A program made the position numbers and the translations under genes. Positions 1 through 7,836 of a stretch of 35,949 nucleotides of DNA are shown piece by piece. Under the pieces are notes generated by a model. The model was not told the DNA's origin. It was given only the letters and a program-made list of their open reading frames with translations, and made no database searches. Within the stretch, counting starts at the first letter, position 1, and each line of letters begins with the position of its first letter. Origin of the DNA: Porphyromonas somerae DSM 23386 (GTDB lineage: Bacteria > Bacteroidota > Bacteroidia > Bacteroidales > Porphyromonadaceae); assembly GCF_000372405.1 (NCBI RefSeq), contig NZ_AQVC01000023.1, positions 1 to 35,949 on the forward strand. The letters run 5' to 3'.

Positions 1-60
1 GGCGTTGGTGGAGCAGGCACAGGGGGCTGCGGCGTTGGTGGGGCAGGCACAGGGGGCTCG
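1..60. repeat. 30-bp tandem direct repeat inside the proline-rich coding tract
   Basis: Positions 1-30 and 31-60 are the same 30-bp unit, beginning GGCGTTGGTGG, with about three differences. Positions 61-105 hold a degenerate continuation. The unit is a multiple of three, so gain or loss of copies would keep the frame and change only the length of the proline spacer. The array may continue beyond the window start. Confidence 0.75.
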
Positions 61-242
61 GGCGTAGGTGCAGGAGGACCGGGCGTAGGAGCTGGTGGCT
101 CGGGCTTTTTAGGCTCCGGCTTCTCCTTGGGATTCTTGGGGACCTCTGGCTCGGGCATCCTAGGAGACTCCCCATTGCAAGAAAAGAATAGGATAGCAAG
201 AGTCATAAGGGTCATCGCATTAAAAATAGTAATCTTCTTCAT
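1..242 (-). CDS. Proline-rich lipoprotein, N-terminal part (gene runs off the window start)
   Basis: This reading frame starts at an ATG at 240-242 and stays open for 80 codons to the window edge, so only the N-terminus is visible. Residues 1-22 form a lipoprotein signal: a basic start (MKK), a hydrophobic stretch and a cysteine at residue 22 (LFFSC). Mature residues 23-48 are rich in P, E and K. From about residue 49 the chain becomes an almost pure proline tract of the PEPPVPAPPTP type with a 10-residue period, encoded by near-identical 30-bp DNA repeats. Such tracts usually act as rigid spacers that lift a C-terminal domain off the membrane; the domain itself lies outside the window. A possible -7 box is at 287-294. 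I cannot assign a function. The DNA repeat could vary in copy number between strains. Confidence 0.72.
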   Translation of the reverse strand, partial: MKKITIFNAMTLMTLAILFFSCNGESPRMPEPEVPKNPKEKPEPKKPEPPAPTPGPPAPTPEPPVPAPPTPQPPVPAPPT

Positions 243-286
243 TACCTAACAGTTTGATATTAAAATTGTCAATTAAAAAAAGCCCG

Positions 287-294
287 CAAATTTA
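287..294 (-). promoter_or_regulatory. Possible -7 box for the proline-rich lipoprotein gene
   Basis: CAAATTTA on + reads TAAATTTG on the minus strand and matches the Bacteroidota -7 consensus TAnnTTTG, about 45 nt upstream of the ATG at 242. I see no convincing -33 TTG at the expected spacing, so this is a weak call. Confidence 0.35.
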
Positions 295-579
295 GAATGA
301 ATTTCCATTCGCCACTAGTACCACCAGCCAGGAACTTCACATTTATTTAAAGTTTAAGAAACGCCTTCACTCCGACAACTGTCACATTTATAGGCATATT
401 ACAACACTACAAAGCTTCACCTAGAGCACACTTCATTATTTTTTATTTGGCAAACCTGTTTTTACACTAACGTTTTTTATGTCCATTAACATCACCTCCC
501 GACAATAGCCAGTAGAAAGATTACAGGCATACACCTGCCGTTGTGAGGAGCACCTTTCTCAAAGAGTCAAATACATAAA

Positions 580-751
580 GAGACTGTTGCACGAAGGCGA
601 TCTGCGGCGTTGCTTTCGGAATTCGGCCTAGGTCACGTACGCTAGTACGTGACCTTTGGCCTCATCCTCAGCGCCTTGCATCTCATCCTCGTGCAAAGTC
701 TCAGCACATTTGCTTCAAATGTGCGAGAATGGCACTTCGTGCAACATTCTC
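580..751 (+). mobile_element. MITE-like element, copy 1 (172 bp, complete)
   Basis: The ends are 17-bp terminal inverted repeats: GAGACTGTTGCACGAAG at 580-596, and the complement of GAGAATGTTGCACGAAG at 735-751, with one mismatch. The element is flanked by the direct repeat ATAAA (575-579 and 752-756), read as a 5-bp target duplication; if the base before is counted it is CATAAA. Two internal hairpins are visible: a GTCACGTAC/GTACGTGAC type near 632-653, and GCACATTT/AAATGTGC just inside the right end. No transposase is encoded, so mobility would need an enzyme supplied in trans. A second complete copy is at 35057-35265 in opposite orientation. Confidence 0.85.
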
Positions 752-835
752 ATAAATGTACTACCACACAGAGCTTCCTATGGTCGTTCGGATACCAAAA
801 GAAAAGTGCAAACTAGGTCAAGTCCGGCTAAAAAG

Positions 836-878
836 AGAGGCTCCACACTCAGCCGATACAGCTAAGTCTGGAGCCTCT
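836..878 (-). terminator. Rho-independent terminator of the M23 peptidase gene
   Basis: AGAGGCTCCA (836-845) and TGGAGCCTCT (869-878) are perfect 10-bp inverted arms. Read on the minus strand, the hairpin is followed at once by a run of five T. It lies about 23 nt past the stop codon of the gene at 901-1920. Confidence 0.8.
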
Positions 879-900
879 GATATTTTCAGTGATATCGAAT

Positions 901-1920
901 TTACCTCACTCGGATACTACGCCCTACCCTAAGAGTGGTGCGTGAAGAGATATTATTGAGGCTACATAGTTTATTGACACTCGTGCCGTGCCTTTTGGCA
1001 ATTGTGGAGAGCGTATCCCCCTGACGGATGCGATACATCTGCACTCCGCTACCGGAAGTCCTATGGCTAGCCCTATTGATAGCCCTTCTACCATTCCCTC
1101 CATTGTACTTAGAGGCGAGGCACAGATACTCCTCACACTTTGGCACACCTGTATTGAAATCAATGAGATGATCAGGATTGATCGCTTGTCCTAGATAACG
1201 CGCCTCGAAATGGAGGTGTGGCCCTGTAGAGCGACCAGTGCTACCCCCGAGTGCAATCGGATCACCCGCACGCACAATCTGATTTTCCTTGATCAACACC
1301 CTAGAATTATGCGCATAGAGGGTCTCCAATCCATTGGTATGGCGCACAACCACATAGTGCCCATAACCACGGCGGTCGAAGTCCACCATTCGCACCTTGC
1401 CATCAAAGGCAGCTCGAATAGTATCTCCCACACGCACCGAGATATCAATTCCATAGTGCATACGTCGGAAACGACGGCGATAGCCATAGCGACTATTCAC
1501 TCGTTTCAGCTCATCAAGGGGATAGACAAACTGAGATAGATCTACCATAAAGCTATCAGGCACCTCAGCTTTTAAGCTCCCAATAAAGGGATTGACCGCA
1601 TTATTGTGCCACGATTGCTCTCCATACAGATCAATAGAGGGGTACTGCAGATCCTCCTCCGAAGCAGTACCAAAGCCCATAGACTTATTGATTGCCTTGG
1701 TATAATCGGCCAGCTTCTTGTTATTCTTCAGAAAGCCATCATTGTCGGCCATTAACTTTGCCACTTCCGCTATCGCTGTAGAGGTGTCAGCGGGGGGTGG
1801 TGTTTTACTCTCTTGCTTTCTTTCGGCCTGCTTTCCAACGGTATAATTGGGCACCTGAGCACTCGCCAATAAACCAATGGATAGGCACGAACATAGAAGT
1901 GTAAAAATCCTACTCGTCAT
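901..1920 (-). CDS. Secreted M23-family peptidoglycan peptidase with C-terminal LysM domain
   Basis: The 339-residue protein opens with a signal peptide (residues 1-21, cleavage likely after ASA). A charged spacer follows. The M23 (LytM/lysostaphin-type) domain spans about residues 140-252, with all metal-ligand motifs intact: H155 and D159 in HYGID, H204 in YAH, and H235/H237 in HLHFE. A LysM peptidoglycan-binding motif fills residues 294-339 (YRIRQGDTLSTIAKRHG). The family cleaves peptide cross-links in peptidoglycan or serves as a LytM activator of amidases; because all zinc ligands are present I infer an active enzyme in the periplasm. The gene is monocistronic, with its own terminator downstream and a long non-coding region upstream. 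Two cysteines between the domains (C262, C267) may form a disulfide. Confidence 0.93.
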   Translation of the reverse strand: MTSRIFTLLCSCLSIGLLASAQVPNYTVGKQAERKQESKTPPPADTSTAIAEVAKLMADNDGFLKNNKKLADYTKAINKSMGFGTASEEDLQYPSIDLYGEQSWHNNAVNPFIGSLKAEVPDSFMVDLSQFVYPLDELKRVNSRYGYRRRFRRMHYGIDISVRVGDTIRAAFDGKVRMVDFDRRGYGHYVVVRHTNGLETLYAHNSRVLIKENQIVRAGDPIALGGSTGRSTGPHLHFEARYLGQAINPDHLIDFNTGVPKCEEYLCLASKYNGGNGRRAINRASHRTSGSGVQMYRIRQGDTLSTIAKRHGTSVNKLCSLNNISSRTTLRVGRSIRVR

Positions 1921-2209
1921 TACTTAGAATTCCGATAAAAAAAACTCTCAAATAAAATTGGTTGTAAACACGAAATGACCGTAAGGATTATATCCAAAGA
2001 ACGAGAAATAGGGCTTCCTACCACCCGAAGTCCACAGATAAAACCATCACAATCGCTCGCAAGATACCAATATATTTTATACCTCGGTTGTTTTTTTGCA
2101 TTTTTTCTGCGTTATTAACACACAAAAGGTACAATTTAAGGTGGAATATGACCACGAAAGATGGAAAATAGGGACCTCTTACAGCACCCTATATATATAA
2201 GTAAAAACT

Positions 2210-2297
2210 GAGATGCAACTAAGCAATCGGTTAGTTGCATCTCGGCATTTGCTTAGTTGCAACTAACCGATTGCTTAGTTGCATCTCGGCAAATGCT
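2210..2297. repeat. Four-unit 22-bp palindromic array, family 1, copy A
   Basis: There are exactly four contiguous 22-bp units (2210, 2232, 2254 and 2276), 88 bp in total, with no spacers. Each unit is a 12-bp core of the TAGTTGCAACTA type plus a 10-bp linker such as AGCAATCGGT. The first 22 bp (2210-2231) are perfectly complementary in inverted order to 2266-2287. GAGATGCAACTAA and TTAGTTGCATCTC also form a 13-bp hairpin within units 1-2. Related arrays lie at 15992-16085 and 24837-24930. Confidence 0.85.
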
Positions 2298-2310
2298 TTT
2301 GTATAATATT

Positions 2311-2390
2311 GAATTCCAGGTGGTTGCGAATGGGCCTCTGCGCCCCTTATTTTAGCCAAGGATTCCACCTTACTTCTCAGCCTGGAATTC
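2311..2390. repeat. Inverted repeat, possible structured RNA or terminator remnant
   Basis: GAATTCCAGG (2311-2320) and CCTGGAATTC (2381-2390) are perfect 10-bp inverted arms. Just inside are AGGTGG and CCACCT, which could extend the stem with a bulge. It sits immediately right of repeat array A. Its function is unknown. Confidence 0.4.
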
Positions 2391-2531
2391 CAGAAGATGC
2401 AGTACTTTGTGGAGGTAAAAAGGGATTCTAAACTAGTATCGTCTCTATAAATAAGAATCCCACGGTTGACGCCTCTAACGCATAACCCATTAATGGAGGT
2501 TCGGCTATCTCCTTAACCTCTCTTTTTTTGG

Positions 2532-2539
2532 TATCTTTG
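2532..2539 (+). promoter_or_regulatory. -7 box of the rnr operon promoter
   Basis: TATCTTTG exactly fits the Bacteroidota -7 consensus TAnnTTTG. It implies a transcript start near 2546 and a leader of about 20 nt before the rnr ATG at 2565. The same TTGGTATCTTTG string occurs ahead of rsmA. No clear -33 TTG is seen. Confidence 0.6.
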
Positions 2540-2564
2540 TAGATACAGAAAGAATGATAACAAT

Positions 2565-4781
2565 ATGGGCAGAAAAAAGAAAGTAGAGAAAAGAAGGGGG
2601 CGGAAGGGTACACAGAAAGTCGGCAGGTCACGATTTTCGAGAGACACTAAGCCCAAGAAAGATAGAAGCGTATCGAGAGTACGTGGCCTAGTGCTTCAGT
2701 ACTTCCGCAATAGCAAGGGGGAGGCATCGGACTACCGGCAAGTAGCCGAAGGGGTCGGTGCCGAGGGTGACCTAGCAGTGGAGATGGTGCGTGAGGCGAT
2801 GGTACAGCTGGCACAGGAGCGTGTGCTAGTGGCAGATAGCCTACCCGACCGCTATCGCTATGTAGCACCACGGCAAAAGATGGAGGGCATCCTCCGCCGT
2901 AAAGCTGGACGTGGGCACAATATGTTTTACCCCGATGATGGTGGCGAGCCCATCCGAGTGGCTGAGCGAAATACTGGGCATGCGATGGACGGCGACAAGG
3001 TGGTGATGAACCGCCTTGCCACCCGTAGAGGTCAAGAACCGGAGGGGGAGATTGTAGAGATCCTAGAGCGTGCCGATACCAATTTTGTAGGGGTGATTTC
3101 TATCCTCAATGATGTTGCTTTCCTTATCACCGAGAGTAATAAGCTCGCCAATGACATCTTTATACCTCGTGACAAACTAAATGGAGCTCAGGATGGCGAC
3201 AAGGTGGTAGTGAAGGTATTGGAGTGGCCCGAGCGAGCCAAGAACCCAGTCGGCGAAGTGCAGGCGGTGATCGGCAAGCCAGGGGACAATGATACCGAGA
3301 TGCATGCGATCCTAGCAGAGTATGGTCTGCCTTTCAAATACCCTGAGGAGGTGACTTTGGCGGGTGAGAAACTGGATGCCAACAAAGCTTTTAGCGATAT
3401 CTTCCCCCGTAAAGATTTCCGTAAGCCACTCACCATAACGATTGACCCTGAAAGTGCTAAGGACTTCGATGATGCCCTTTCGCTAGAAAAGGTGGGCGAA
3501 GGACGCTGGGAGGTAGGGGTACACATTGCCGATGTGACTGCCTACGTGCTACCCGATGATGAGATTGATCGGGAGGCGGCAAAGCGTGCCACGAGTGTCT
3601 ATCTAGTGGATCGCACGGTGCCGATGCTTCCAGAGCGTCTTTGCAACGACCTCTGTTCGCTCAAGCCGGGCGTGGATCGCCCCGCCTACTCAGTCATCTT
3701 TCAGCTAGATGACGAGGCGAAGGTGCTTGACTATGAGATCACTCGCGCCATCATTCACAGTGATAAGCGGCTAACCTACGAGGAGGCACAGGCGATGATT
3801 GATGGGGCAGATCAACCCGAGACGGCAGCTATTCAGACCCTCAACAATCTTGCGAAGAAACTCCGTGCGGATCGTATGAAAGCGGGTGCCATCGCTTTTG
3901 AGCGTTCGGAGTTGGCCTTTAGAATTGATGACCAGGGGAAGCCTTTGGAGATTTATGTTAAGCATCCTATCCCTGCCAATCATCTGATTGAGGAGTTTAT
4001 GCTACTTGCCAATCGTACGGTGGCGAAGCATATCGGCACACTTTATGGTGAAGGGAAGGAGGGACCTACCTTCGTTTATCGTGTCCACGACACTCCCGAT
4101 GCTGAGAAGCTAGCCGACTTGGCAGAGTTTGTAGGGCGTCTGGGCTACAAGATCAAACCTACTGGCACGCCAGAGCAGATTGCTCGTAGCCTTAATGACC
4201 TTCTGAAAAAGGTGCAAGACAAGCCTGAAGCGGAGCTAGTGGAGACGCTCACGATCCGCACTATGGCAAAGGCTATTTATCAGACCGAAAATATCGGTCA
4301 CTATGGCTTGGCCTTCCCATACTACACCCACTTTACCAGTCCGATTCGTAGGCATCCCGATATGATGGTGCACCGCCTACTTACCCACTATATGAATGGT
4401 GGAAAGAGCCTCAAGAGAGCCGATATTGAGGAGATTTGTAAGTATGATTCGGAGCAGGAGCGCAAAGCCACTGAGGCGGAGCGTACCTCTATCAAGTACA
4501 AGCAGGTAGAGTTTATGCAAAACCACCTCGGAGAGGTCTTTGATGGGGTGATCAGCGGAGTGAAGGAGTTTGGCGTCTTTGTAGAACTCGTCGCCAATGG
4601 TGTGGAGGGGCTGGTGCCTATCCGTGACCTTGACGATGATTATTATGAGCTGGATGAGAAGACCTACTCTCTCGTTGGCTACAATACGAAGCGACGTTTT
4701 TCTCTTGGCGATAAACTCACGATACGCGTAGCTAGAGCAGACTTAGACAAGAGGCAATTGGACTTTGAATTACTTTCGTAA
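2565..4781 (+). CDS. rnr: Ribonuclease R (RNase II/VacB family 3'-5' exoribonuclease)
   Basis: The 738-residue product has the family's size and order: a very basic N-terminal tail (GRKKKVEKRRGRKG), a helical RNA-binding region, cold-shock OB folds, the RNB catalytic domain and a C-terminal S1 domain (about 655-737). The catalytic acidic cluster is intact: D294, D300, D302 and D303 in IDPESAKDFDDA, with TSPIRRHPDMMVHR further on. The enzyme degrades structured RNA processively from the 3' end in the cytoplasm, including rRNA and mRNA decay products. It is the first gene of a run with ruvB, which starts 9 nt after its stop. The start is supported by the -7 box about 25 nt upstream. Confidence 0.95.
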   Translation: MGRKKKVEKRRGRKGTQKVGRSRFSRDTKPKKDRSVSRVRGLVLQYFRNSKGEASDYRQVAEGVGAEGDLAVEMVREAMVQLAQERVLVADSLPDRYRYVAPRQKMEGILRRKAGRGHNMFYPDDGGEPIRVAERNTGHAMDGDKVVMNRLATRRGQEPEGEIVEILERADTNFVGVISILNDVAFLITESNKLANDIFIPRDKLNGAQDGDKVVVKVLEWPERAKNPVGEVQAVIGKPGDNDTEMHAILAEYGLPFKYPEEVTLAGEKLDANKAFSDIFPRKDFRKPLTITIDPESAKDFDDALSLEKVGEGRWEVGVHIADVTAYVLPDDEIDREAAKRATSVYLVDRTVPMLPERLCNDLCSLKPGVDRPAYSVIFQLDDEAKVLDYEITRAIIHSDKRLTYEEAQAMIDGADQPETAAIQTLNNLAKKLRADRMKAGAIAFERSELAFRIDDQGKPLEIYVKHPIPANHLIEEFMLLANRTVAKHIGTLYGEGKEGPTFVYRVHDTPDAEKLADLAEFVGRLGYKIKPTGTPEQIARSLNDLLKKVQDKPEAELVETLTIRTMAKAIYQTENIGHYGLAFPYYTHFTSPIRRHPDMMVHRLLTHYMNGGKSLKRADIEEICKYDSEQERKATEAERTSIKYKQVEFMQNHLGEVFDGVISGVKEFGVFVELVANGVEGLVPIRDLDDDYYELDEKTYSLVGYNTKRRFSLGDKLTIRVARADLDKRQLDFELLS

Positions 4782-4790
4782 AGAGGCAAG

Positions 4791-5876
4791 ATGAAGGACG
4801 AGGAGAGGATCATAGAGGGGCTAGAAGAGTTTGACATCCGTGGCATAGAGCAGGGCGATGAATCTTTGAGAAGTAGCATCAAGCAGGAGGAGGATCGGGA
4901 CAATGCGCTTCGGCCTGCGACGTTTGAGGACTTCCAAGGGCAGCCCTCAGTGGTGGAGAATCTAAAGGTTTTCGTTGCCGCAGCTAAGTTGCGCGGGGAG
5001 TCGCTGGACCATGTGTTGCTCCACGGCCCACCCGGACTGGGAAAGACCACCCTTTCGCAAATCATTGCTAACGAACTAGGAGTACAGATCAAGGTGACCT
5101 CTGGGCCGGTGCTAGATAAACCTGGCGACCTCGCTGGAGTGCTGACCTCTTTGGAGCGAAATGATGTACTATTTATCGATGAGATCCATCGGATGCCGCC
5201 TGTGGTGGAGGAGTATCTCTACTCTGCAATGGAGGACTATCGGATAGATATTATGATTGATAAGGGGCCGGGGGCAAGGAGTATTCAGATAGACCTCAAT
5301 CCCTTTACCCTGATTGGGGCGACCACTCGCAGTGGACTACTGACTGCCCCGCTAAGGGCTCGCTTTGGGATCAATATGCACCTCGAGTACTACGATACGG
5401 AGACGCTGACGGGGATAGTGAAGCGAAGTGCCGAAATTCTTGGCATCGCCTGCGATGATCAGGCAGCCTTGGAAATAGCACAGAGGAGTCGTTGTACCCC
5501 TCGTATTGCCAATGCCCTACTCCGCCGAGTGCGTGACTTTGCACAGGTGAAGGGCTCGGGACGTATTCACCACGAGATTGCTACTTACGCACTGGAGGCA
5601 CTCAATATAGATAAGCATGGGCTGGATCAGATTGACCATAAGATCTTGGGCGTCATCATCGATAAGTTTGATGGCGGTCCGGTAGGGGTCGGCACCATTG
5701 CCACGGCGATTGGAGAGGATCCTGGCACGGTGGAGGATGTCTACGAGCCATTCCTTATTAAAGAGGGCTTTATGAAGCGTACCCCTCGTGGGCGTGAAGT
5801 AACTCGACTAGCTTACGAGCACCTCGGCAAGGAGTGGCGCCCCAATAACCCTAAAAGCCTCTTCGAGGACTTCTAA
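4791..5876 (+). CDS. ruvB: Holliday junction branch-migration ATPase RuvB
   Basis: The 361-residue protein matches RuvB along its length. Visible are Walker [10 protein letters not shown] (residues 79-87), Walker B LFIDEIH (127-133), the GATTRSGLL sensor segment (177-184) and the LRARFG arginine-finger region. The C-terminal winged-helix DNA-binding domain ends [10 protein letters not shown]...H. RuvB forms the hexameric motor that, with RuvA, moves Holliday junctions during recombinational repair. The N-terminus is about 20 residues longer than in many homologues, with an acidic lead before [16 protein letters not shown] purine-rich stretch (AAAGAGGCAAG) precedes the ATG. ruvA and ruvC are not in the window. 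Confidence 0.97.
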   Translation: MKDEERIIEGLEEFDIRGIEQGDESLRSSIKQEEDRDNALRPATFEDFQGQPSVVENLKVFVAAAKLRGESLDHVLLHGPPGLGKTTLSQIIANELGVQIKVTSGPVLDKPGDLAGVLTSLERNDVLFIDEIHRMPPVVEEYLYSAMEDYRIDIMIDKGPGARSIQIDLNPFTLIGATTRSGLLTAPLRARFGINMHLEYYDTETLTGIVKRSAEILGIACDDQAALEIAQRSRCTPRIANALLRRVRDFAQVKGSGRIHHEIATYALEALNIDKHGLDQIDHKILGVIIDKFDGGPVGVGTIATAIGEDPGTVEDVYEPFLIKEGFMKRTPRGREVTRLAYEHLGKEWRPNNPKSLFEDF

Positions 5877-5887
5877 AGCGTGGTGAG

Positions 5888-7375
5888 ATGAGTGCAGGGA
5901 TAAAGGCGTTGGCGAAGGATACGGTCATCTATGGTGCTACCAATATCATCAGTAAGTTCCTCAACTGGTTATTGGCGCCATTCTATATCCGAGTACTGGC
6001 CGATAGCGCTGAGTACGGGATTGTGACCAACCTCTATGCCTGGGTGAGTATCATCTTGGTGATACTGACTCTAGGAATGGAGACGGGGCTATTTAGGTTT
6101 ATCAATACGAGTGAAGAGCCGAAGCGGGTTTACGCGACTACCTTCAAGATAGTTGGGATGTCGGTGGCACTCTTCTTGCTGGTGGGGCTCCTCTCCTCTG
6201 GGATGATTGCGGAGGGGCTCGGCTATATGTCGCACCCCGAGTACATTGCTATCTTTGTGGTGATTGTGGCTTTGGATGCGCTGATGTCCATTCCTTTTGC
6301 CTACCTGAGGCATGAGCGACGGCCGTGGAAGTTTGCCTTCTTCAAGTTCCTCTTCATCTTCCTCAACATTGGGTTTAATCTCTTTTTCCTCCTCCTTTGC
6401 CCCTACTTGGTATCAAAAGGGGTGTCGCTGCCTAGCTGGCTATTTCGTGAGGGGTATGGTGTGGGGTACATATTTATCTCCAACCTCCTCGCCTCTACGA
6501 TTGAGTTTCTATTGATGCTACCAATCATCAAGCCGGCTTTGAGAGGCTTTGATAGGGCACTAGTGAAGCCTTTGCTTCTCTACTGTCTGCCTCTGGTATT
6601 GCTCGGCTTGGCAGGTATCTTCAATAAAATGGCGGGGCAGATACTGATTCCTAGCCTCTATGCCGACCGTGCGGAGGGGATGGCGCAACTGGGTATCTAT
6701 GGAGGGAACCTGAAGATCGCGGTGGTAATGGTGATGTTTATTCAGGCCTTTAGGTTTGCTTACGACCCTTTTGTCTTTTCGAAGATGAAGGCGACAGATG
6801 GCAATGATGCTTACCGTGTGGCGATGAATTACTTTATCTTCTTTGCGTTGCTGATCTTCCTAACGGTGATGTATGGGATTGATCTATTTAAGCACATTGT
6901 GGCACCTGACTACTACAGTGGATTGGTGGTGGTGCCGATTGTGATGGCAAGTGAGATCCTCTTCGGTATCTACTACAATCTATCGGTGTGGTACAAGGTA
7001 AGCGACCGCACGCACTATGGTGCTACCTTTTCGGTCATCGGTCTGCTGGTGACGCTGGCAGTGATCTACTGGGGGGTGCCACGATTCGGAATTGTCGCTG
7101 CAGCGTGGAGTGCCTTTGCCTGTAATGGGGTAATGCTTCTTTGCTCTTATATCCTTGGGCGAAAGCTACATCCGATTCCCTACGACACGGGAAAGAACCT
7201 ACTGATTATTGCGTTGGCATTGGTCTTTTACTTTGGAGGAATGGCGATAGAGCCTAGTAGCCTTTGGCTAAAGCTTGCTCTAAGAGCTGGGCTTTTGCTA
7301 CTATTTATGATCCTATCTATCTACTTCTTTGCACCCGAATTGAGAGTTGCACTTCGCCGACTTAAAAGACGATGA
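5888..7375 (+). CDS. Polysaccharide/lipid flippase-like membrane protein (MATE/Wzx-type)
   Basis: The 495-residue product is almost wholly hydrophobic, with roughly 12-14 membrane spans separated by short basic loops. It begins with an amphipathic lead (GIKALAKDTVIYGATNIISKFLNWLLAPF) typical of the oligosaccharidyl-lipid flippase branch of the MATE/MOP superfamily. Such proteins move undecaprenyl-linked sugars or similar lipid intermediates across the inner membrane; the substrate cannot be told from sequence. It starts 11 nt after ruvB and its stop overlaps the umuD start by 4 nt (ATGA), so it is probably cotranscribed and translationally coupled with umuD. The link to the neighbouring repair genes looks positional rather than functional. 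Confidence 0.8.
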   Translation: MSAGIKALAKDTVIYGATNIISKFLNWLLAPFYIRVLADSAEYGIVTNLYAWVSIILVILTLGMETGLFRFINTSEEPKRVYATTFKIVGMSVALFLLVGLLSSGMIAEGLGYMSHPEYIAIFVVIVALDALMSIPFAYLRHERRPWKFAFFKFLFIFLNIGFNLFFLLLCPYLVSKGVSLPSWLFREGYGVGYIFISNLLASTIEFLLMLPIIKPALRGFDRALVKPLLLYCLPLVLLGLAGIFNKMAGQILIPSLYADRAEGMAQLGIYGGNLKIAVVMVMFIQAFRFAYDPFVFSKMKATDGNDAYRVAMNYFIFFALLIFLTVMYGIDLFKHIVAPDYYSGLVVVPIVMASEILFGIYYNLSVWYKVSDRTHYGATFSVIGLLVTLAVIYWGVPRFGIVAAAWSAFACNGVMLLCSYILGRKLHPIPYDTGKNLLIIALALVFYFGGMAIEPSSLWLKLALRAGLLLLFMILSIYFFAPELRVALRRLKRR

Positions 7376-7833
7376 AAAACGAGATTAAACCGCTTGACTT
7401 CTACGCCATACGGGAGGGGAGCTATCTGGAGGTTCCCTTTCTTGATGATGGGCTATTTGCTGGATTCCCTTCGCCAGCAGAGGACCATAATCTTGAGGCA
7501 ATTGACCTTACTTCCGAGCTGGTTAAGCATCCCAATACCACTTTCTTGGCCCGTGTGGTAGGAGACTCTATGATTGATGCCGATATCTATGAGGGGGATA
7601 TCATCATTGTAGATCGTTCGCTGGAATTCAATCACAATGATGTCGCGGTCTGCTTTATCAATGGGGAGTTTAATATTAAGTACGTTGAGAAGACGGCCGA
7701 GGGTGAGCTCTATCTTGTCTCGGCCAATCCGAAGTATCCTCGGATGAAGGTGGAGCCTGAGGACCACTTTACGCTTTGGGGTGTGGTCACGTATGTGATC
7801 CATCAGCCCAACCCACGAAATCGCCATCGCTAG
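7372..7833 (+). CDS. umuD: UmuD-like S24 peptidase subunit of error-prone DNA polymerase V
   Basis: The 153-residue protein is a self-cleaving S24 peptidase without the DNA-binding domain of LexA. The cleavage site is A30-G31 (LFAGFPSP), the catalytic serine is S66 in VGDSM and the general base is K103 in NIKYV. The distances 30-66-103 equal those I recall for E. coli UmuD (24-60-97). On a RecA filament UmuD is expected to cut itself and then bind UmuC to form Pol V for translesion synthesis. The start codon overlaps the flippase stop, and umuC begins 3 nt after the umuD stop. No LexA-type operator was recognised immediately upstream, so SOS control cannot be shown from this window. Confidence 0.93.
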   Translation: MKNEIKPLDFYAIREGSYLEVPFLDDGLFAGFPSPAEDHNLEAIDLTSELVKHPNTTFLARVVGDSMIDADIYEGDIIIVDRSLEFNHNDVAVCFINGEFNIKYVEKTAEGELYLVSANPKYPRMKVEPEDHFTLWGVVTYVIHQPNPRNRHR

Positions 7834-7836
7834 CCT

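Larger units (their letters stand above)
243..900. other. Non-coding region holding a MITE and a terminator
   Basis: No credible gene is visible here. The short open frames are low-complexity, and the longest (656-865, +) begins inside the mobile repeat at 580-751 and ends in the terminator of the next gene. The left part (243-579) is A+T-rich and featureless apart from the possible promoter. Confidence 0.6.
1921..2564. other. Divergent intergenic region of 644 bp
   Basis: This region separates the M23 gene (-) from rnr (+). It holds a four-unit 22-bp repeat array (2210-2297), an inverted repeat around 2311-2390 and the rnr promoter. I found no good -7 box for the M23 gene and no credible open frame. 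The part at 1921-2200 is A+T-rich without visible structure. Confidence 0.6.

Noticed and set aside
656-865. Open frame of 69 codons on +
   Set aside because: It begins inside the MITE and ends in the terminator stem of the M23 gene; such frames recur wherever the element is inserted.
2210-2297. CRISPR array interpretation of the 22-bp repeats (also at 15992-16085, 24837-24930 and 35438-35525)
   Set aside because: The units are contiguous, without unique spacers, are only four in number and are partly inverted; no cas gene is in the window.
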